A stretch of DNA of 64,000 bases, from assembly GCF_008017755.1 (NCBI RefSeq), contig NZ_VRTS01000009.1, positions 62,001 to 126,000 on the forward strand, read 5' to 3'. The stretch is from Alkalisalibacterium limincola (lineage in GTDB: Bacteria > Pseudomonadota > Gammaproteobacteria > Xanthomonadales > Xanthomonadaceae). Made by a program: the position numbers and the translations under genes. The notes under the pieces were generated by a model. The model was not told the origin of the DNA and did no database searches. It saw only the letters and a list, made by a program, of their open reading frames with translations. Numbering within the stretch: the stretch's first letter is position 1; the number at the start of each line of letters is the position of its first letter. Positions 41,744 through 51,410 of the stretch are shown here, in pieces.

Positions 41744-42742
41744 ATGCCCGACCGGCTTGCCCTGGTTCCCGGGGAGCCGGCCGGCGTGGGCCCCGAACTG
41801 TGCGTGAGGGTGGCCCAGCAGCCCCCGGAATGTGGGCTGCTGGCGTTCGCCGATCCCGATTGCCTGTCCAGGGCAGCGGCGCGCCTTGGCCTGCCACTGC
41901 GGCTCGTCGACCCCGACGCGCCTGGCGGCCCGGGCGTCCTGCCGGTGCATCCGGTGCCCCAGGCGCGGATCGAGCAGCCCGGGAAGCCCGACCCCGCCAA
42001 TGCCCGTGCAGTCATCGACGCGCTGCTGGCCGGGGCTCGCGCCTGCCGCTCGGGCGAGGCCCGGGCGCTGGTGACGGGGCCGGTGCACAAGGCCAGCATC
42101 AATGCCGGCGGCATCGCCTACACCGGGACCACCGAGTTGCTGGCCGCCGAGGCCGGGGTCGACGTGGTGATGATGCTCGCCAATCCCGACCTGCGCGTGG
42201 CACTGGTGACCACGCACCTTGCGCTGCGCGACGTGGCCGATGCGATCACCGCCGAGGCGCTCGAGCGGGCGATCCGCATCACGCTGCGCGCCCTCACCGA
42301 TGACTTCGGCATCGCCGTCCCGCACCTCGCGGTGCTGGGGCTCAACCCGCACGCGGGCGAGGACGGCGTGCTGGGACGCGAGGAGATCGAGGTGATCACC
42401 CCGGTGCTCGAACACCTGCGCGCGCAAGGCCACCGGTTGTCCGGGCCGCTGCCGGCCGACACCGCCTTCCTTCCCCGCAAGCTCACCGAGGTCGACGCCG
42501 TGCTGGCGATGTACCACGACCAGGGCCTGCCGGTGCTCAAGCATTCCGGATTCGAGCACGCGGTCAACATCACCCTGGGCCTGCCCTACCCGCGCGTGGC
42601 CGTGGACCATGGCACGGCGCTGGACCTGGCCGGCCGTGGCATCGCCGACCCCTCCAGCCTGCAAGCCGCCGTGTCGCTGGCCGCCACGCTCGCCGCGCGG
42701 CGTGGCAACGCCCCCCTCCGGACCCACTCCGATGTCGCTTGA
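41744..42742 (+). CDS. pdxA: 4-hydroxythreonine-4-phosphate dehydrogenase
   Basis: Oxidises 4-phosphohydroxy-L-threonine in pyridoxal 5'-phosphate synthesis. 332 residues. GEPAGVGPEL at the N-terminus, ALVTGPVHKASINAGG (metal/substrate loop), HAGEDGVLGREE and YHDQGLPVLKHSGFEHAVNITLGLPYPRVAVDHGTALD, the conserved C-terminal signature, are all visible. ATG 41744. Its 3' end overlaps the rsmA start by 11 bases, the surA-pdxA-rsmA order typical of gammaproteobacteria. Confidence 0.96.
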   Translation: MPDRLALVPGEPAGVGPELCVRVAQQPPECGLLAFADPDCLSRAAARLGLPLRLVDPDAPGGPGVLPVHPVPQARIEQPGKPDPANARAVIDALLAGARACRSGEARALVTGPVHKASINAGGIAYTGTTELLAAEAGVDVVMMLANPDLRVALVTTHLALRDVADAITAEALERAIRITLRALTDDFGIAVPHLAVLGLNPHAGEDGVLGREEIEVITPVLEHLRAQGHRLSGPLPADTAFLPRKLTEVDAVLAMYHDQGLPVLKHSGFEHAVNITLGLPYPRVAVDHGTALDLAGRGIADPSSLQAAVSLAATLAARRGNAPLRTHSDVA

Positions 42743-43544
42743 ACACCATCGCCACAAGAAGCAGTTCGGCCAGCACTTCCTGCGCGACCGCTCGGTGGTC
42801 GAGCGCATCGTGCTGGCGGTGGCGCCCGAACCCGGGAACCACGTGGTCGAGATCGGCCCCGGTGCGGGCGCGCTCACCTTCCCCATGTTGGCGCGGCACG
42901 GGGCGCTGACGGCCATCGAGTTCGACCGCGACCTGGTGGAACCGCTGGCAGCCGCGGCGCGTTCCCATGGCCAACTCGAGATCATCCGTGCCGATGTGCT
43001 GACGGTGGACCTCACCGAGTTGGCTGGCGGGGGCCAGCTGCGCATGATCGGCAACCTGCCCTACAACATCTCCTCGCCGATCCTGTTCCATTGCCTCGCC
43101 CACGCTGCGTGCATCCGCGACATGCACTTCATGCTGCAGAAGGAGGTGGTCGACCGCATGGCGGCCGGGCCCGGCAGCAAGGTCTACGGTCGACTGAGCG
43201 TGATGTTGCAGGCTTTCGCGCGCGTGACCCCCTTGTTCGAGGTGCCCCCCGACGCATTCGACCCCCCGCCGAAGGTGGACTCCGCCGTGGTGCGGCTGGT
43301 GCCCTTGCCGGAGGAATCGATCGACATCGCCGATCGCCGGCTGTTCGCGCGCGTCGTGCAGGATGCCTTCGGGCAGCGCCGCAAGACACTTCGCAATGCG
43401 CTGGGAAGGCTGTGCGACGCGACCGCGATCGAGGCGGCAGGCCTGGTGCCGGGGGCACGCGCCGAGCAGGTCGCGGTGGAGGATTTCATTGCGTTGGCCA
43501 ACCACCTCGCCAACAGCGGTGCCGTCCTCGCCCCCAGCCCGTAG
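42732..43544 (+). CDS. rsmA: 16S rRNA (adenine(1518)-N6/adenine(1519)-N6)-dimethyltransferase
   Basis: KsgA/RsmA: dimethylates two adjacent adenosines near the 3' end of 16S rRNA as a late 30S checkpoint. 270 residues. KKQFGQHFLRDRSVVERIV and VEIGPGAGALTFPM form the SAM site; NLPYNISSPILF is the catalytic motif; KVYGRLSVMLQAF and DPPPKVDSAVV are also conserved. ATG 42732 overlaps the end of pdxA. The next gene, apaG, follows nine bases after the stop. Confidence 0.96.
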   Translation: MSLEHHRHKKQFGQHFLRDRSVVERIVLAVAPEPGNHVVEIGPGAGALTFPMLARHGALTAIEFDRDLVEPLAAAARSHGQLEIIRADVLTVDLTELAGGGQLRMIGNLPYNISSPILFHCLAHAACIRDMHFMLQKEVVDRMAAGPGSKVYGRLSVMLQAFARVTPLFEVPPDAFDPPPKVDSAVVRLVPLPEESIDIADRRLFARVVQDAFGQRRKTLRNALGRLCDATAIEAAGLVPGARAEQVAVEDFIALANHLANSGAVLAPSP

Positions 43545-43553
43545 AATGCAGGC

Positions 43554-43931
43554 ATGAGCACGCTCCATGCCATCGACATCCACGTCGCCACGCGCTACCT
43601 CGACGAGCAGTCGGCTCCCGAGGAAGACCGCTTCGTGTTCGCCTACACGATCTCCATCCGCAACGAGGGGGCGACGGCTGCACAACTGCTGCGCCGGCAC
43701 TGGGTGATCACCGACGCCAATGGGCGGGTGCAGGAAGTGCGCGGTGATGGCGTGGTCGGCGAACAGCCCTGGCTGCAGCCCGGCGAGAACTTCGAATACA
43801 CCTCCGGCGCGGTGCTCGAGACCAGCGTCGGCACGATGCAGGGCAGCTACGAGCTGGTCGGCGACGACGGCACCGTGTTCGAGGCCCCGATCCCCATGTT
43901 CACCCTGTCCGTCCCGCGGACGCTGCATTAG
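43554..43931 (+). CDS. apaG: Co2+/Mg2+ efflux protein ApaG
   Basis: 125 residues, the ApaG length, with a fibronectin type III-like fold: IDIHVATRYLDEQSAPEEDRFVFAY at the N-terminus, LLRRHWVITDANGRVQEVRGDGVVGEQP in the middle (a hallmark of the family) and GSYELVGDDGTVFEAPIP at the end. The biochemical role is unclear, though mutants show altered Co2+ resistance in Salmonella. ATG 43554. It separates rsmA from apaH. Confidence 0.94.
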   Translation: MSTLHAIDIHVATRYLDEQSAPEEDRFVFAYTISIRNEGATAAQLLRRHWVITDANGRVQEVRGDGVVGEQPWLQPGENFEYTSGAVLETSVGTMQGSYELVGDDGTVFEAPIPMFTLSVPRTLH

Positions 43932-43943
43932 GCGCACAACGGC

Positions 43944-44807
43944 TTGGCCACCTACGCCATCGGCGACCTGCAGGGTTGCCTCGACCCCCTCAAGCGGCTG
44001 CTCGATGCCACCGGCTTCGATCCCGCCAGGGACCGCCTGTGGTTCTGTGGCGACCTGGTCAATCGGGGAGGCGACTCGCTGCAGACCCTGCGCCTGGTGA
44101 AATCGCTCTCGCACTGCAGCGAGGTCGTACTGGGCAACCACGACCTTTCGCTGCTGGCGATCGCCGGCCGCAGGGAGGCGGAGCAGAGGCGGGTCAACGC
44201 CGAACTGCAGACGGTGCTGTTCGCGGACGACCGCGATGAACTGCTGGACTGGCTGCGCTCGAGGAAGCTGCTGCATGTCGATCGCGGCCTGGGCTGGGTC
44301 ATGGTCCACGCCGGCCTGGCCCCCAAGTGGACGGTCAAGATCGCCGAGGCACGCGCCCACGAGGTCGAGCAACGCCTGCACAGCCGCAGCCACGGCAAGC
44401 TGCTGCGCAACCTCTACGGCGACCGGCCGGCATGGTCGCCGAAGCTGGCCGGGGTCGACCGGCACCGGGCGATCATCAACGTCTTCACCCGCATGCGCTA
44501 TTGCACGCCCTCGGGCCGTATCGCCTTCGACGAGAAGGGCGCTCCAGGCACGCAGAAGCCGGGACTGTATCCCTGGTTCAGCGTGCCCGGACGCGTCGAG
44601 CGCGACCTGCGCGTGGTTTGTGGCCACTGGTCGACGCTGGGCTTGTTCCAGGGGCTGGGCGTGCACGCGATCGACACGGGCTGCGTATGGGGTGGTCCGC
44701 TGACCGCCCTGCGACTCGACGGCGACCTGCCCCAGGTGATCCAGGTTCCCGGGCGTACCACCCAGGGCACCGGCATGGCGTTCCCGGCCAAGCCGCGCGG
44801 CACCTGA
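43944..44807 (+). CDS. apaH: Diadenosine tetraphosphatase (symmetrical)
   Basis: Hydrolyses Ap4A to two ADP. 287 residues of the calcineurin-like phosphoesterase fold: YAIGDLQGCLDPL (GDxxG), LWFCGDLVNRGGDS (GDLVNRG), LGNHDLSLLA (GNHD), MVHAGLAPKW and FSVPGR with late VCGHWSTLG. The start is TTG at 43944, twelve bases after apaG; the resulting MATYAIGD matches relatives. Convergent with folA, about 12 bases between stops. Confidence 0.95.
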   Translation: MATYAIGDLQGCLDPLKRLLDATGFDPARDRLWFCGDLVNRGGDSLQTLRLVKSLSHCSEVVLGNHDLSLLAIAGRREAEQRRVNAELQTVLFADDRDELLDWLRSRKLLHVDRGLGWVMVHAGLAPKWTVKIAEARAHEVEQRLHSRSHGKLLRNLYGDRPAWSPKLAGVDRHRAIINVFTRMRYCTPSGRIAFDEKGAPGTQKPGLYPWFSVPGRVERDLRVVCGHWSTLGLFQGLGVHAIDTGCVWGGPLTALRLDGDLPQVIQVPGRTTQGTGMAFPAKPRGT

Positions 44808-44819
44808 GCGCGGTTCGCT

Positions 44820-45314
44820 TCAGTCTCGCCGCTGGTAGTCGATGAATTCGTAGGCGCAGGCGTGGCGCTCGTCCGCGGGGCGTGGATCGCGTTCAAGCAC
44901 GCGCCACTGGTCCACGTTCCAGGCGGGGAAGAACGCGTCGGCGTCGGCCACGACCGTATCGACATGGGTCAGGTGCATGCGCCGGGCCTCGGGCAGGCAC
45001 AGGGCGTACACCTCGCCCCCGCCAATGACCATGAGCTCCGGCACGTCGACGCAGGCCGCCAGCGCCTCGTCCAGGCTGCCGACGGGCTCCATCCCCGGAT
45101 ACGGGACCTGCCTGGCGCGGCTCAGCACGAGATTGCGCCGCCCCGGCAAGGCGCGCCCAAGGGACTCGGCGGTCTTCCGCCCCATCAGCACCGGCTTGCC
45201 CAGGGTCAGCGCCTTGAAGCGCTTGAGGTCCTCGGGCAGGCGCCACGGCAACGCATTGCCCCTTCCGATCGCGCGGGCACGGTCGATCGCTGCGACGAGC
45301 ACGAGGTCAGGCAT
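44820..45314 (-). CDS. folA: Dihydrofolate reductase
   Basis: NADPH-dependent reduction of dihydrofolate. 164 residues with LVAAIDRARAIGRGNALPWRLPEDLKRFKALTLGK at the N-terminus (Trp-Arg-Leu substrate loop with the acidic Glu/Asp), PVLMGRKTAESLG (cofactor motif) and VIGGGEVYALCLP. ATG 45314. It follows thyA by ten bases, so the enzyme that makes dihydrofolate and the one that recycles it are co-expressed. Confidence 0.96.
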   Translation of the reverse strand: MPDLVLVAAIDRARAIGRGNALPWRLPEDLKRFKALTLGKPVLMGRKTAESLGRALPGRRNLVLSRARQVPYPGMEPVGSLDEALAACVDVPELMVIGGGEVYALCLPEARRMHLTHVDTVVADADAFFPAWNVDQWRVLERDPRPADERHACAYEFIDYQRRD

Positions 45315-45324
45315 CGGGGACGCC

Positions 45325-46119
45325 TCAGACCGCGACCGGCGCACGGATGGCCGGATGCGGATCGTAGTCGACGATGCGGACGTCGTCGTAGCTGAAGGCG
45401 AACAGGTCGCGCACTTCCGGGTTGAGCTCGAGCCTGGGCAGCGCCCGTGGTGTCCGCGCCAGCTGTTCGCGCGCCTGGTCGACATGGTTGTTGTAAAGGT
45501 GCGCATCACCCAGCGTATGCACGAAGTCGCCCACCTCCAGCCCGCTGACCTGGGCCACCATGTGGGTAAGCAGCGCGTAGCTGGCGATGTTGAACGGCAC
45601 GCCGAGGAAGATGTCCCCCGAGCGCTGGTAGAGCTGGCAGCTCAAGCGCCCCTGGGCGACGTGGAACTGGAACAGGGTATGGCAGGGCATCAGCGCCATG
45701 CGATCGAGCTCGCCGACGTTCCACGCGCTCACGATCAGGCGCCTGGAATCGGGATTGGTCCGGATCTCGTCCAGGACCCAGCGCATCTGGTCGATCTTGC
45801 GCCCGCCGGCGGCCTCCCAGTCGCGCCACTGCTTGCCGTACACCGGCCCCAGCTCGCCACCCTCGTCGGCCCACTCGTCCCAGATGCTGACCTTGTTCTC
45901 CTTCAGGTAGGCGATGTTCGTCTCCCCCTTCAGGAACCACAGCAGCTCGTGGACGATCGAGCGCAGGTGCAGCTTCTTCGTCGTCACCAGCGGGAAACCC
46001 TGCGCCAGCGGGAACCGCATCTGCCAGCCGAACACCGAGCGCGTGCCGGTGCCGGTGCGGTCGTCCTTTTCGACGCCGTGCTCCAGGGCGTGGTGCAGCA
46101 GTTGCAGGTAGGGCGTCAT
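45325..46119 (-). CDS. thyA: Thymidylate synthase
   Basis: Makes dTMP from dUMP with methylene-tetrahydrofolate. 264 residues, the same as E. coli Thy[18 protein letters not shown] (phosphate-binding Arg), [20 protein letters not shown], the catalytic [35 protein letters not shown] and [12 protein letters not shown] are all present. ATG 46119. The lgt gene ends 22 bases upstream on the same strand; folA follows. Confidence 0.97.
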   Translation of the reverse strand: MTPYLQLLHHALEHGVEKDDRTGTGTRSVFGWQMRFPLAQGFPLVTTKKLHLRSIVHELLWFLKGETNIAYLKENKVSIWDEWADEGGELGPVYGKQWRDWEAAGGRKIDQMRWVLDEIRTNPDSRRLIVSAWNVGELDRMALMPCHTLFQFHVAQGRLSCQLYQRSGDIFLGVPFNIASYALLTHMVAQVSGLEVGDFVHTLGDAHLYNNHVDQAREQLARTPRALPRLELNPEVRDLFAFSYDDVRIVDYDPHPAIRAPVAV

Positions 46120-46141
46120 CGTCTCGGACTCCGTGGCGTGT

Positions 46142-47047
46142 TCACGCCTTGTCGGTCTCGGCGGGGGCCGGGCGCGGCTGAAGGGTGGGCGAGCGCAGCG
46201 ACAGCCACAGCCAGAACACGCCCAGCGCCACCAGCGGCAGGCTCAGCACCTGGCCCATCGTCAGCCAGTCCCAGGCGAGATAGCCGATGTGCTCGTCGGG
46301 CTCGCGCACGAATTCCACCAGGATCCGGAAGATGCCGTAGAACAGCGAGAACAGTCCGATCATCCGGTAGCGTGGCCGTGGCTTGCGCGAGTGCCAGAAC
46401 AGGATCGCGAACAGCACCAGGCCCTCCAGCCCGGCCTGGTAGAGCTGGGAGGGGTAGCGCGCGAACTCGTCGAGCGCACCGGTGGCGTGGAGCTCGCGAA
46501 GCGACTGCGGGTCCACGCCTCGCAATCCTTCCGGCAACGCGTTGGGGAACACCACTCCGCCATCGCCGCCGGTCTCCCTGCCCCACAACTCGCCGCCGAT
46601 GTAGTTACCCAGCCGCCCCAGGCCCAGTCCGTGTGGCACCAGAGGGACGATGAAATCGACCGTGTCGAAGAAGTGGATCTTGCGCGCATACGACCACCAC
46701 GCCGCAGCGACGCCGACGCCGAGCATGCCGCCGTGGAAGCTCATGCCGCCCTGGTTGATCTTCAGCAACAGCAGCGGATCGGCGAGGAAGTCACCGAAGG
46801 CGTAGAACAGCACGTAGCCGACCCGACCACCGATCACCACGCCCAGCATTCCGTAGAACAGCAGGTCGCTCCAGCCCTCGGCATCCATGCCCGGCAGCCG
46901 CCCGGCACGGGCACGCCGCGAACCGAGCCACCAGGCGATACCGAACGCGAACAGGTACATCAGGCCGTACCAGTGGATCGCATGTGGCCAGAACGGCAGC
47001 GCGATCGCCACCGGGTCGATCGTGTGCAGCGTGGTGTTGGAACTCAT
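46142..47047 (-). CDS. lgt: Phosphatidylglycerol--prolipoprotein diacylglyceryl transferase
   Basis: First lipoprotein maturation step: transfers diacylglycerol to the lipobox Cys. 301-residue multi-span inner-membrane protein. [19 protein letters not shown] at helix 1, [13 protein letters not shown] with the essential HGGL/M-type motif, and [18 protein letters not shown] with the Arg/Asn/Glu signature are clear. ATG 47047 overlaps the stop of the RlmI-like gene (ATGA). Several predicted lipoproteins in the window are its substrates. Confidence 0.96.
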   Translation of the reverse strand: MSSNTTLHTIDPVAIALPFWPHAIHWYGLMYLFAFGIAWWLGSRRARAGRLPGMDAEGWSDLLFYGMLGVVIGGRVGYVLFYAFGDFLADPLLLLKINQGGMSFHGGMLGVGVAAAWWSYARKIHFFDTVDFIVPLVPHGLGLGRLGNYIGGELWGRETGGDGGVVFPNALPEGLRGVDPQSLRELHATGALDEFARYPSQLYQAGLEGLVLFAILFWHSRKPRPRYRMIGLFSLFYGIFRILVEFVREPDEHIGYLAWDWLTMGQVLSLPLVALGVFWLWLSLRSPTLQPRPAPAETDKA

Positions 47048-48243
47048 GCAGGCAGGATCCTCAGGATGTAGCCCTTGAGGTAGTCGGTTTCGGGAATCGC
47101 CGGGTGCACCGGGTGGTCGGGCGACTGGTGCAGCGCTTCGAGCACCTGCGCCTGGCGATCAAGATGGCGCGACCCGGCCTGCACGCCCTCGAGCAGCGCG
47201 GTGCGCGGCATGTGGTGGCTGCACGAAGCGGTGACCAGGATGCCGTCGCGTTCGAGCACCTGCATCGCCGCCTCGTTGATGCGGCGGTAGGCGAGCGAGC
47301 CTTCCTTGAGGTCCTTCTTGCGCTTCACGAAGGCCGGCGGGTCCAGGATCACCACGTCCCAGCGACGGCGCTCGGCCCGGGCCGCCTTGAGGAACTCGAA
47401 CGCTTCGCTGACGTGGGCGGTGGCGCGACCCTCGAATCCGTTGAGCGCGATGTTGCGTTCGATCGCACCCACCGCGCCCGGCGAGATGTCGACCAGGTCG
47501 ACCGATTCGGCGCCGGACCCGGCCGCGCGCAGGCCCCAGGCCCCGACGTAGCTGAACAGGTCGAGGACCCGCGCACCCTTCACGTAGCGCGCCAGGCGAT
47601 CGCGGTTGGCATGCTGGTCGTAGAACCAGCCCGTCTTCTGCCCCTCGACGATGTCGATCTCGAACTCCAGGCCGCCCTCGCGCACGCGTACCGGGCGATC
47701 CAGCGAACCGATCGCGATGTCGACCAGTGAAGGCAGGCCCTCGATGTCGCGCGAGCCGGCGTCGTTCTTCCACACCAGCACGCGCGGCTGCAGCAGCTTG
47801 TCGATCGCGGCGGTGACCTCGTCCTGCAGCCGATCCATGCCGGCGGTGCTGGCCTGGCAGACGATGACGTCGTCGAAGCGGTCCACGACCAGGCCGGGTA
47901 GCCCATCGGACTCTCCGAAGACCAGGCGGTAGTACGGCTCCTCGTGGAGGCGCTCGCGGATCGACAGCGCCACCTTGAGGCGGTGCACGATCAGCGAACG
48001 ATCCAGCGCGTGGGCGTGGCGATCCACCAGGCGCGCGGCGATCAGGGTGGAGGGGTTCACGTAGCCGCTGCCGAGCGCGTGGCCGCGGCTGTCGACGATC
48101 ATCACCGGGTCGCCGGGTGCGAACGCACCCAACGGCGTCACGGCCACGTCGATTTCGTTGGAGAACACCCACAGGTGGCCAGCGCGCAGACGGCGCTCTT
48201 CGCCCTTCTTGAGCTGGAGGATCGGATAGTCGGCCTGGCTCAC
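47044..48243 (-). CDS. RlmI-like class I SAM-dependent 23S rRNA methyltransferase
   Basis: 399 residues. An N-terminal PUA domain ([19 protein letters not shown]) precedes an RNA-binding insertion and the methyltransferase core: [34 protein letters not shown] (SAM loop), DLVDISPGA, the catalytic [11 protein letters not shown] and [10 protein letters not shown] with the conserved catalytic Cys. This is the order in RlmI (m5C1962), and I take that as likely; RlmO or other relatives cannot be excluded. GTG start at 48243 with GGAACT upstream. Coupled to lgt. Confidence 0.88.
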   Translation of the reverse strand: MSQADYPILQLKKGEERRLRAGHLWVFSNEIDVAVTPLGAFAPGDPVMIVDSRGHALGSGYVNPSTLIAARLVDRHAHALDRSLIVHRLKVALSIRERLHEEPYYRLVFGESDGLPGLVVDRFDDVIVCQASTAGMDRLQDEVTAAIDKLLQPRVLVWKNDAGSRDIEGLPSLVDIAIGSLDRPVRVREGGLEFEIDIVEGQKTGWFYDQHANRDRLARYVKGARVLDLFSYVGAWGLRAAGSGAESVDLVDISPGAVGAIERNIALNGFEGRATAHVSEAFEFLKAARAERRRWDVVILDPPAFVKRKKDLKEGSLAYRRINEAAMQVLERDGILVTASCSHHMPRTALLEGVQAGSRHLDRQAQVLEALHQSPDHPVHPAIPETDYLKGYILRILPA

Positions 48244-48309
48244 GGGAGTTCCTGCATCAAAACGCCAGTGTAGCCGCTGCGGCCCCTCGGGCGTACCGGG
48301 GAAGGCCGC

Positions 48310-48693
48310 TCAGAGCCAGCGAGGCACCAGCAGCAGGCCCCAGACCAGCAGCACATTGAGCATCAGCACGAACACCGCCGCCGAGCCCATGTCCTTGGCA
48401 CGACCGGCCAGCACGTGGATCTCGGCACCGAAGCGCTCGATCACGGCCTCGATCGCGGAGTTGAGCAGTTCGGCGCCGAGCACCAGCAGCAGGGAGCCGA
48501 CCAGCAGCACCCGCTCCACCGGCGTCGCCCCGAGCCACAGGCCCAGCGGGGCCAGCACCACGAAGGCGTAGACCTCCAGCCGGAACGAGGATTCACACCG
48601 CCAGGCCTCGCGCAGGCCCTTGAGCGACCACAGCAGCGCACGCCACATGCCGCGCGGGCCGCGCGGCACGATGCTGCCGTAGCTGTCGGCCAT
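48310..48693 (-). CDS. dgkA: Diacylglycerol kinase
   Basis: Small integral-membrane kinase that recycles diacylglycerol left by membrane-derived oligosaccharide synthesis. 127 residues with three membrane helices. The cytoplasmic [19 protein letters not shown] and the highly conserved [33 protein letters not shown] (catalytic Glu and Asn) are intact. ATG 48693. It follows the gcvPB stop by 23 bases on the same strand. Confidence 0.95.
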   Translation of the reverse strand: MADSYGSIVPRGPRGMWRALLWSLKGLREAWRCESSFRLEVYAFVVLAPLGLWLGATPVERVLLVGSLLLVLGAELLNSAIEAVIERFGAEIHVLAGRAKDMGSAAVFVLMLNVLLVWGLLLVPRWL

Positions 48694-48716
48694 GGCCCGT
48701 GCCCTGCCCCGTCGCC

Positions 48717-50172
48717 TCAGGCAGCGGGCTTGAAGGCGACGTCGAGTTCCTTGGCCGCCTTGACGTCGTCCAGGCGACGCACCGGCTGGGTGTAGGGCGC
48801 GCCTTCATGCGCTCGGTGTCGTTCGCCGCCTGGTCCAGCAGCTGGCCCATGACATCGATGAAGGTGTCGAGCGTCTCCAGGCTCTCGGTCTCGGTCGGCT
48901 CGATCAGCAGGCATTCCGGAACCAGCAGCGGGAAGTAGTTGGTCGGTGCGTGGATCTCGTGGTCGAGCAGCGCCTTGGAGAAGTCCAGCGCGGTGATGCC
49001 GTGCGCCTTCTTCTGCGGCTGCACGGTGACGATGAACTCGTGGCTGGCGCGGCGCTTCGGGTAGCCCAGGGTGAAGCCCTTCTTCTGCAGCTGCGCGGCG
49101 AGGTAGTTGGCGTTGAGCGTGGCGAACTCGGCCACCCGCGGCATGCCCTCGCGGCCGAGCAGGCGCGCGTAGACGTAGGCGCGGATCAGCACGCCGGCGT
49201 TGCCGGCGAACGCCGAGAGCCGGCCGATCGACTTCGGGCAGTCCTTCTTGCGCACGAAATGGAAGCTGCCGTCGTCGGCCTTGCCGATCATCGGGATCGG
49301 CAGGTACGGGCGCAGGCGCTCGGACACGCCCACCGCGCCGGCACCCGGGCCACCGCCGCCGTGCGGGGTGGAGAAGGTCTTGTGCAGGTTCATGTGGATC
49401 GCGTCGAAGCCCATGTCGCCCGGACGCACCTTGCCGAGGATCGCGTTGAGGTTGGCGCCGTCGTAGTACAGCAGGCCGCCGGCCTCGTGGACCAGCTTGG
49501 CGATCTCGACGATGCGGCGCTCGAACACGCCGATCGTGCTCGGGTTGGTCAGCATGATGCCGGCGGTCTTGGGACCCAGCACCTTCTTGAGCGCCTCGAC
49601 ATCGATGTCGCCGTCGGCGCCGGTGGGAATCTCGCGCACCGTGCAACCGCACATCACCGCCGTGGCCGGGTTGGTGCCGTGGGCGGCGTCGGGGACGATG
49701 ATCTCGGTGCGCTCGGTGTCACCGCGGTCGCGGTGGTAGGCCATGATCATCGCCACGCCGGCGAACTCGCCCTGGGCACCGGCCATCGGCGCCAGCGACA
49801 CGCCGCCCTTCATGCCGGTCACGTCGGCGAGGATCTCCTGCAGGTCGTGCATGCACGACAGGAAGCCCTGCGACAGCGAATCCGGCGCGTACGGATGACG
49901 GTTGAGGAAACCCGGCAGCATCGCCAGCGAATGGCAGGCGCGCGGGTTGTACTTCATCGTGCACGAACCCAGCGGGTAGAAGTTCGTGTCGATCGAGAAG
50001 TTCTTGCGGCTCAGGCGGGTGTAGTGGCGCACCACCTGCAGCTCGGACACCTCGGGCAGGCCCACCGGCGTGTCTCGGCGCAGCGCCCGGGGCAGGTCGT
50101 CGGGCACTTCGCAGGCGGCGGGGAGCTGGGCGCCGCGCTGCGGCCAGGCTGGGACTGCTCGAAGATCAGCAT
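48717..50172 (-). CDS. gcvPB: Glycine dehydrogenase (decarboxylating) subunit 2 (two apparent frameshifts)
   Basis: PLP-dependent half of the P-protein of the glycine cleavage system, which decarboxylates glycine and passes the aminomethyl group to lipoylated GcvH. The PLP Lys is in [29 protein letters not shown] and [13 protein letters not shown] are also conserved. The frame is interrupted near 50130 (after [10 protein letters not shown] and a few more residues) and near 48801 (ERMK then [13 protein letters not shown]); one base each repairs both, giving about 485 residues. ATG 50172. The partner gcvPA and gcvH/T are not in this window. Confidence 0.93.
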
Positions 50173-50311
50173 GGGAAGTTCCTGGGCGGTGATGGCGCTG
50201 GGGCCGGATCAGCCTCCTATTTTGGCATATCTGCCGGGTCGGCCGCTGGGTGACCGGCCCGGCCGCACGGAAGAGGTGGCTGCCCGGGCCCCGACCCCGG
50301 GACCAGGGCCC

Positions 50312-51291
50312 TCAGTCGGCGAAAATCGCCGTCCCGCGGCTGCCGTCTGGCCGCACCCAGCCCCGGTACATGCCGCCGGTGTTGAACGGCAGGTGCATGT
50401 TGCCCTCGGCGTCGAGCCCGATCACGCCACCATCGCCGCCGAGTTCCGGCACGCGCTTCATCACCACCTCGTCGGCGGCCTCGGCCAGGCTGGCCCCGCC
50501 GTAGGCCATGCGCGCACAGATGTCGTGCGCCACGGCCAGGCGGATGAAGTACTCGCCCCAACCGGTCGCCGACACGCCGCACTGGGCATTGGCATAGGTG
50601 CCGGCGCCGATGATCGGGGCATCGCCCACCCTCCCCCAGCGCTTGTTGGTCATGCCCCCGGTGGAGGTCGCCGCCGCGATCCGGCCTTCGGCGTCCAGCG
50701 CGACGGCGCCAACGGTGCCGTACGCGTACTCGCGTGGCGGCTGGAGGTTCGACGCTTCGCGATGCCGCGCGTCCTGGAGCTGCTGCCAGCGATGCTCGGT
50801 GCGGAAATAGTCCGGCTCGACGAAATCGACCCCGGCCGTGCGCCCGAAGCTCTCCGCGCCCTCGCCGATCAGCATGACGTGCGGCGAATCCTCCATGACC
50901 TTGCGCGCCAGCGTCACCGGGTTGCGCACCCGGTGCACGCCGGCGATCGCCCCGGCCGCCAGCGTCGACCCGTCCATGATCGAGGCGTCGAGTTCGTTGA
51001 TGCCGTCGGCGTTGAACACCGCGCCCTTGCCGGCGTGAAGTGCGGCGAGTCCTCCAGCACCACGATCGCCGCAGTGACCGCGTCGAGTGCACTGCCGCCT
51101 GCGTCCAGGACAGCATGGCCGGCATCGAGCGCGCGGTCGAGGTCGGCGCGGATCTCCGCCTCGCGCTCGGCGCTCATCGCCTCGCGACTGATCGTGCCGG
51201 CACCGCCGTGGATCACCAGCGCGGTGCGCGATTCCGCCAGCGCGGCAGCGGAAGCCAGGAGCAGCGGGAGGGCAAGCAGGGACAGGCGCAT
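50312..51291 (-). CDS. Isoaspartyl peptidase / L-asparaginase, periplasmic (apparent frameshift)
   Basis: Ntn-hydrolase of the IaaA family; cleaves isoAsp-X dipeptides and asparagine after self-cleavage at a Thr. Signal peptide (SLLALPLLLASAAALA), then ALVIHGGAGTISRE, GGSALDAVTAAIVVLEDSPHF and, after a frame break near 51036, AGKGAVFNADGINELDAS. The nucleophile lies in YAYGTVGAVALD, and STGGMTNKRWGRVGDAPIIGAGTYA is the conserved small-subunit start. One missing A cures the break; restored length is about 326 residues. ATG 51291. Confidence 0.93.
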
Positions 51292-51410
51292 TGGGCAACT
51301 CCGGGATCGGGATACAGACCCGGGAGCATAGCGGCTTCATCGCCCTGCTCAAGCCTGGCCTTGGAGGCCTGCGTGGATCGACGTCCGGGGAAAGGGCTGC
51401 CGGTTGCTGC

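Noticed and set aside
40379..43054. An 891-codon minus-strand frame opposite surA-pdxA-rsmA
   Set aside because: It has no recognisable domain, reads as Arg/His/Gly-rich sequence, and sits wholly opposite three clear conserved genes.
50173..50311. Glycine riboswitch upstream of gcvPB
   Set aside because: The gap is only about 139 bases, dominated by GC-rich palindromes, and lacks a recognisable tandem aptamer core.
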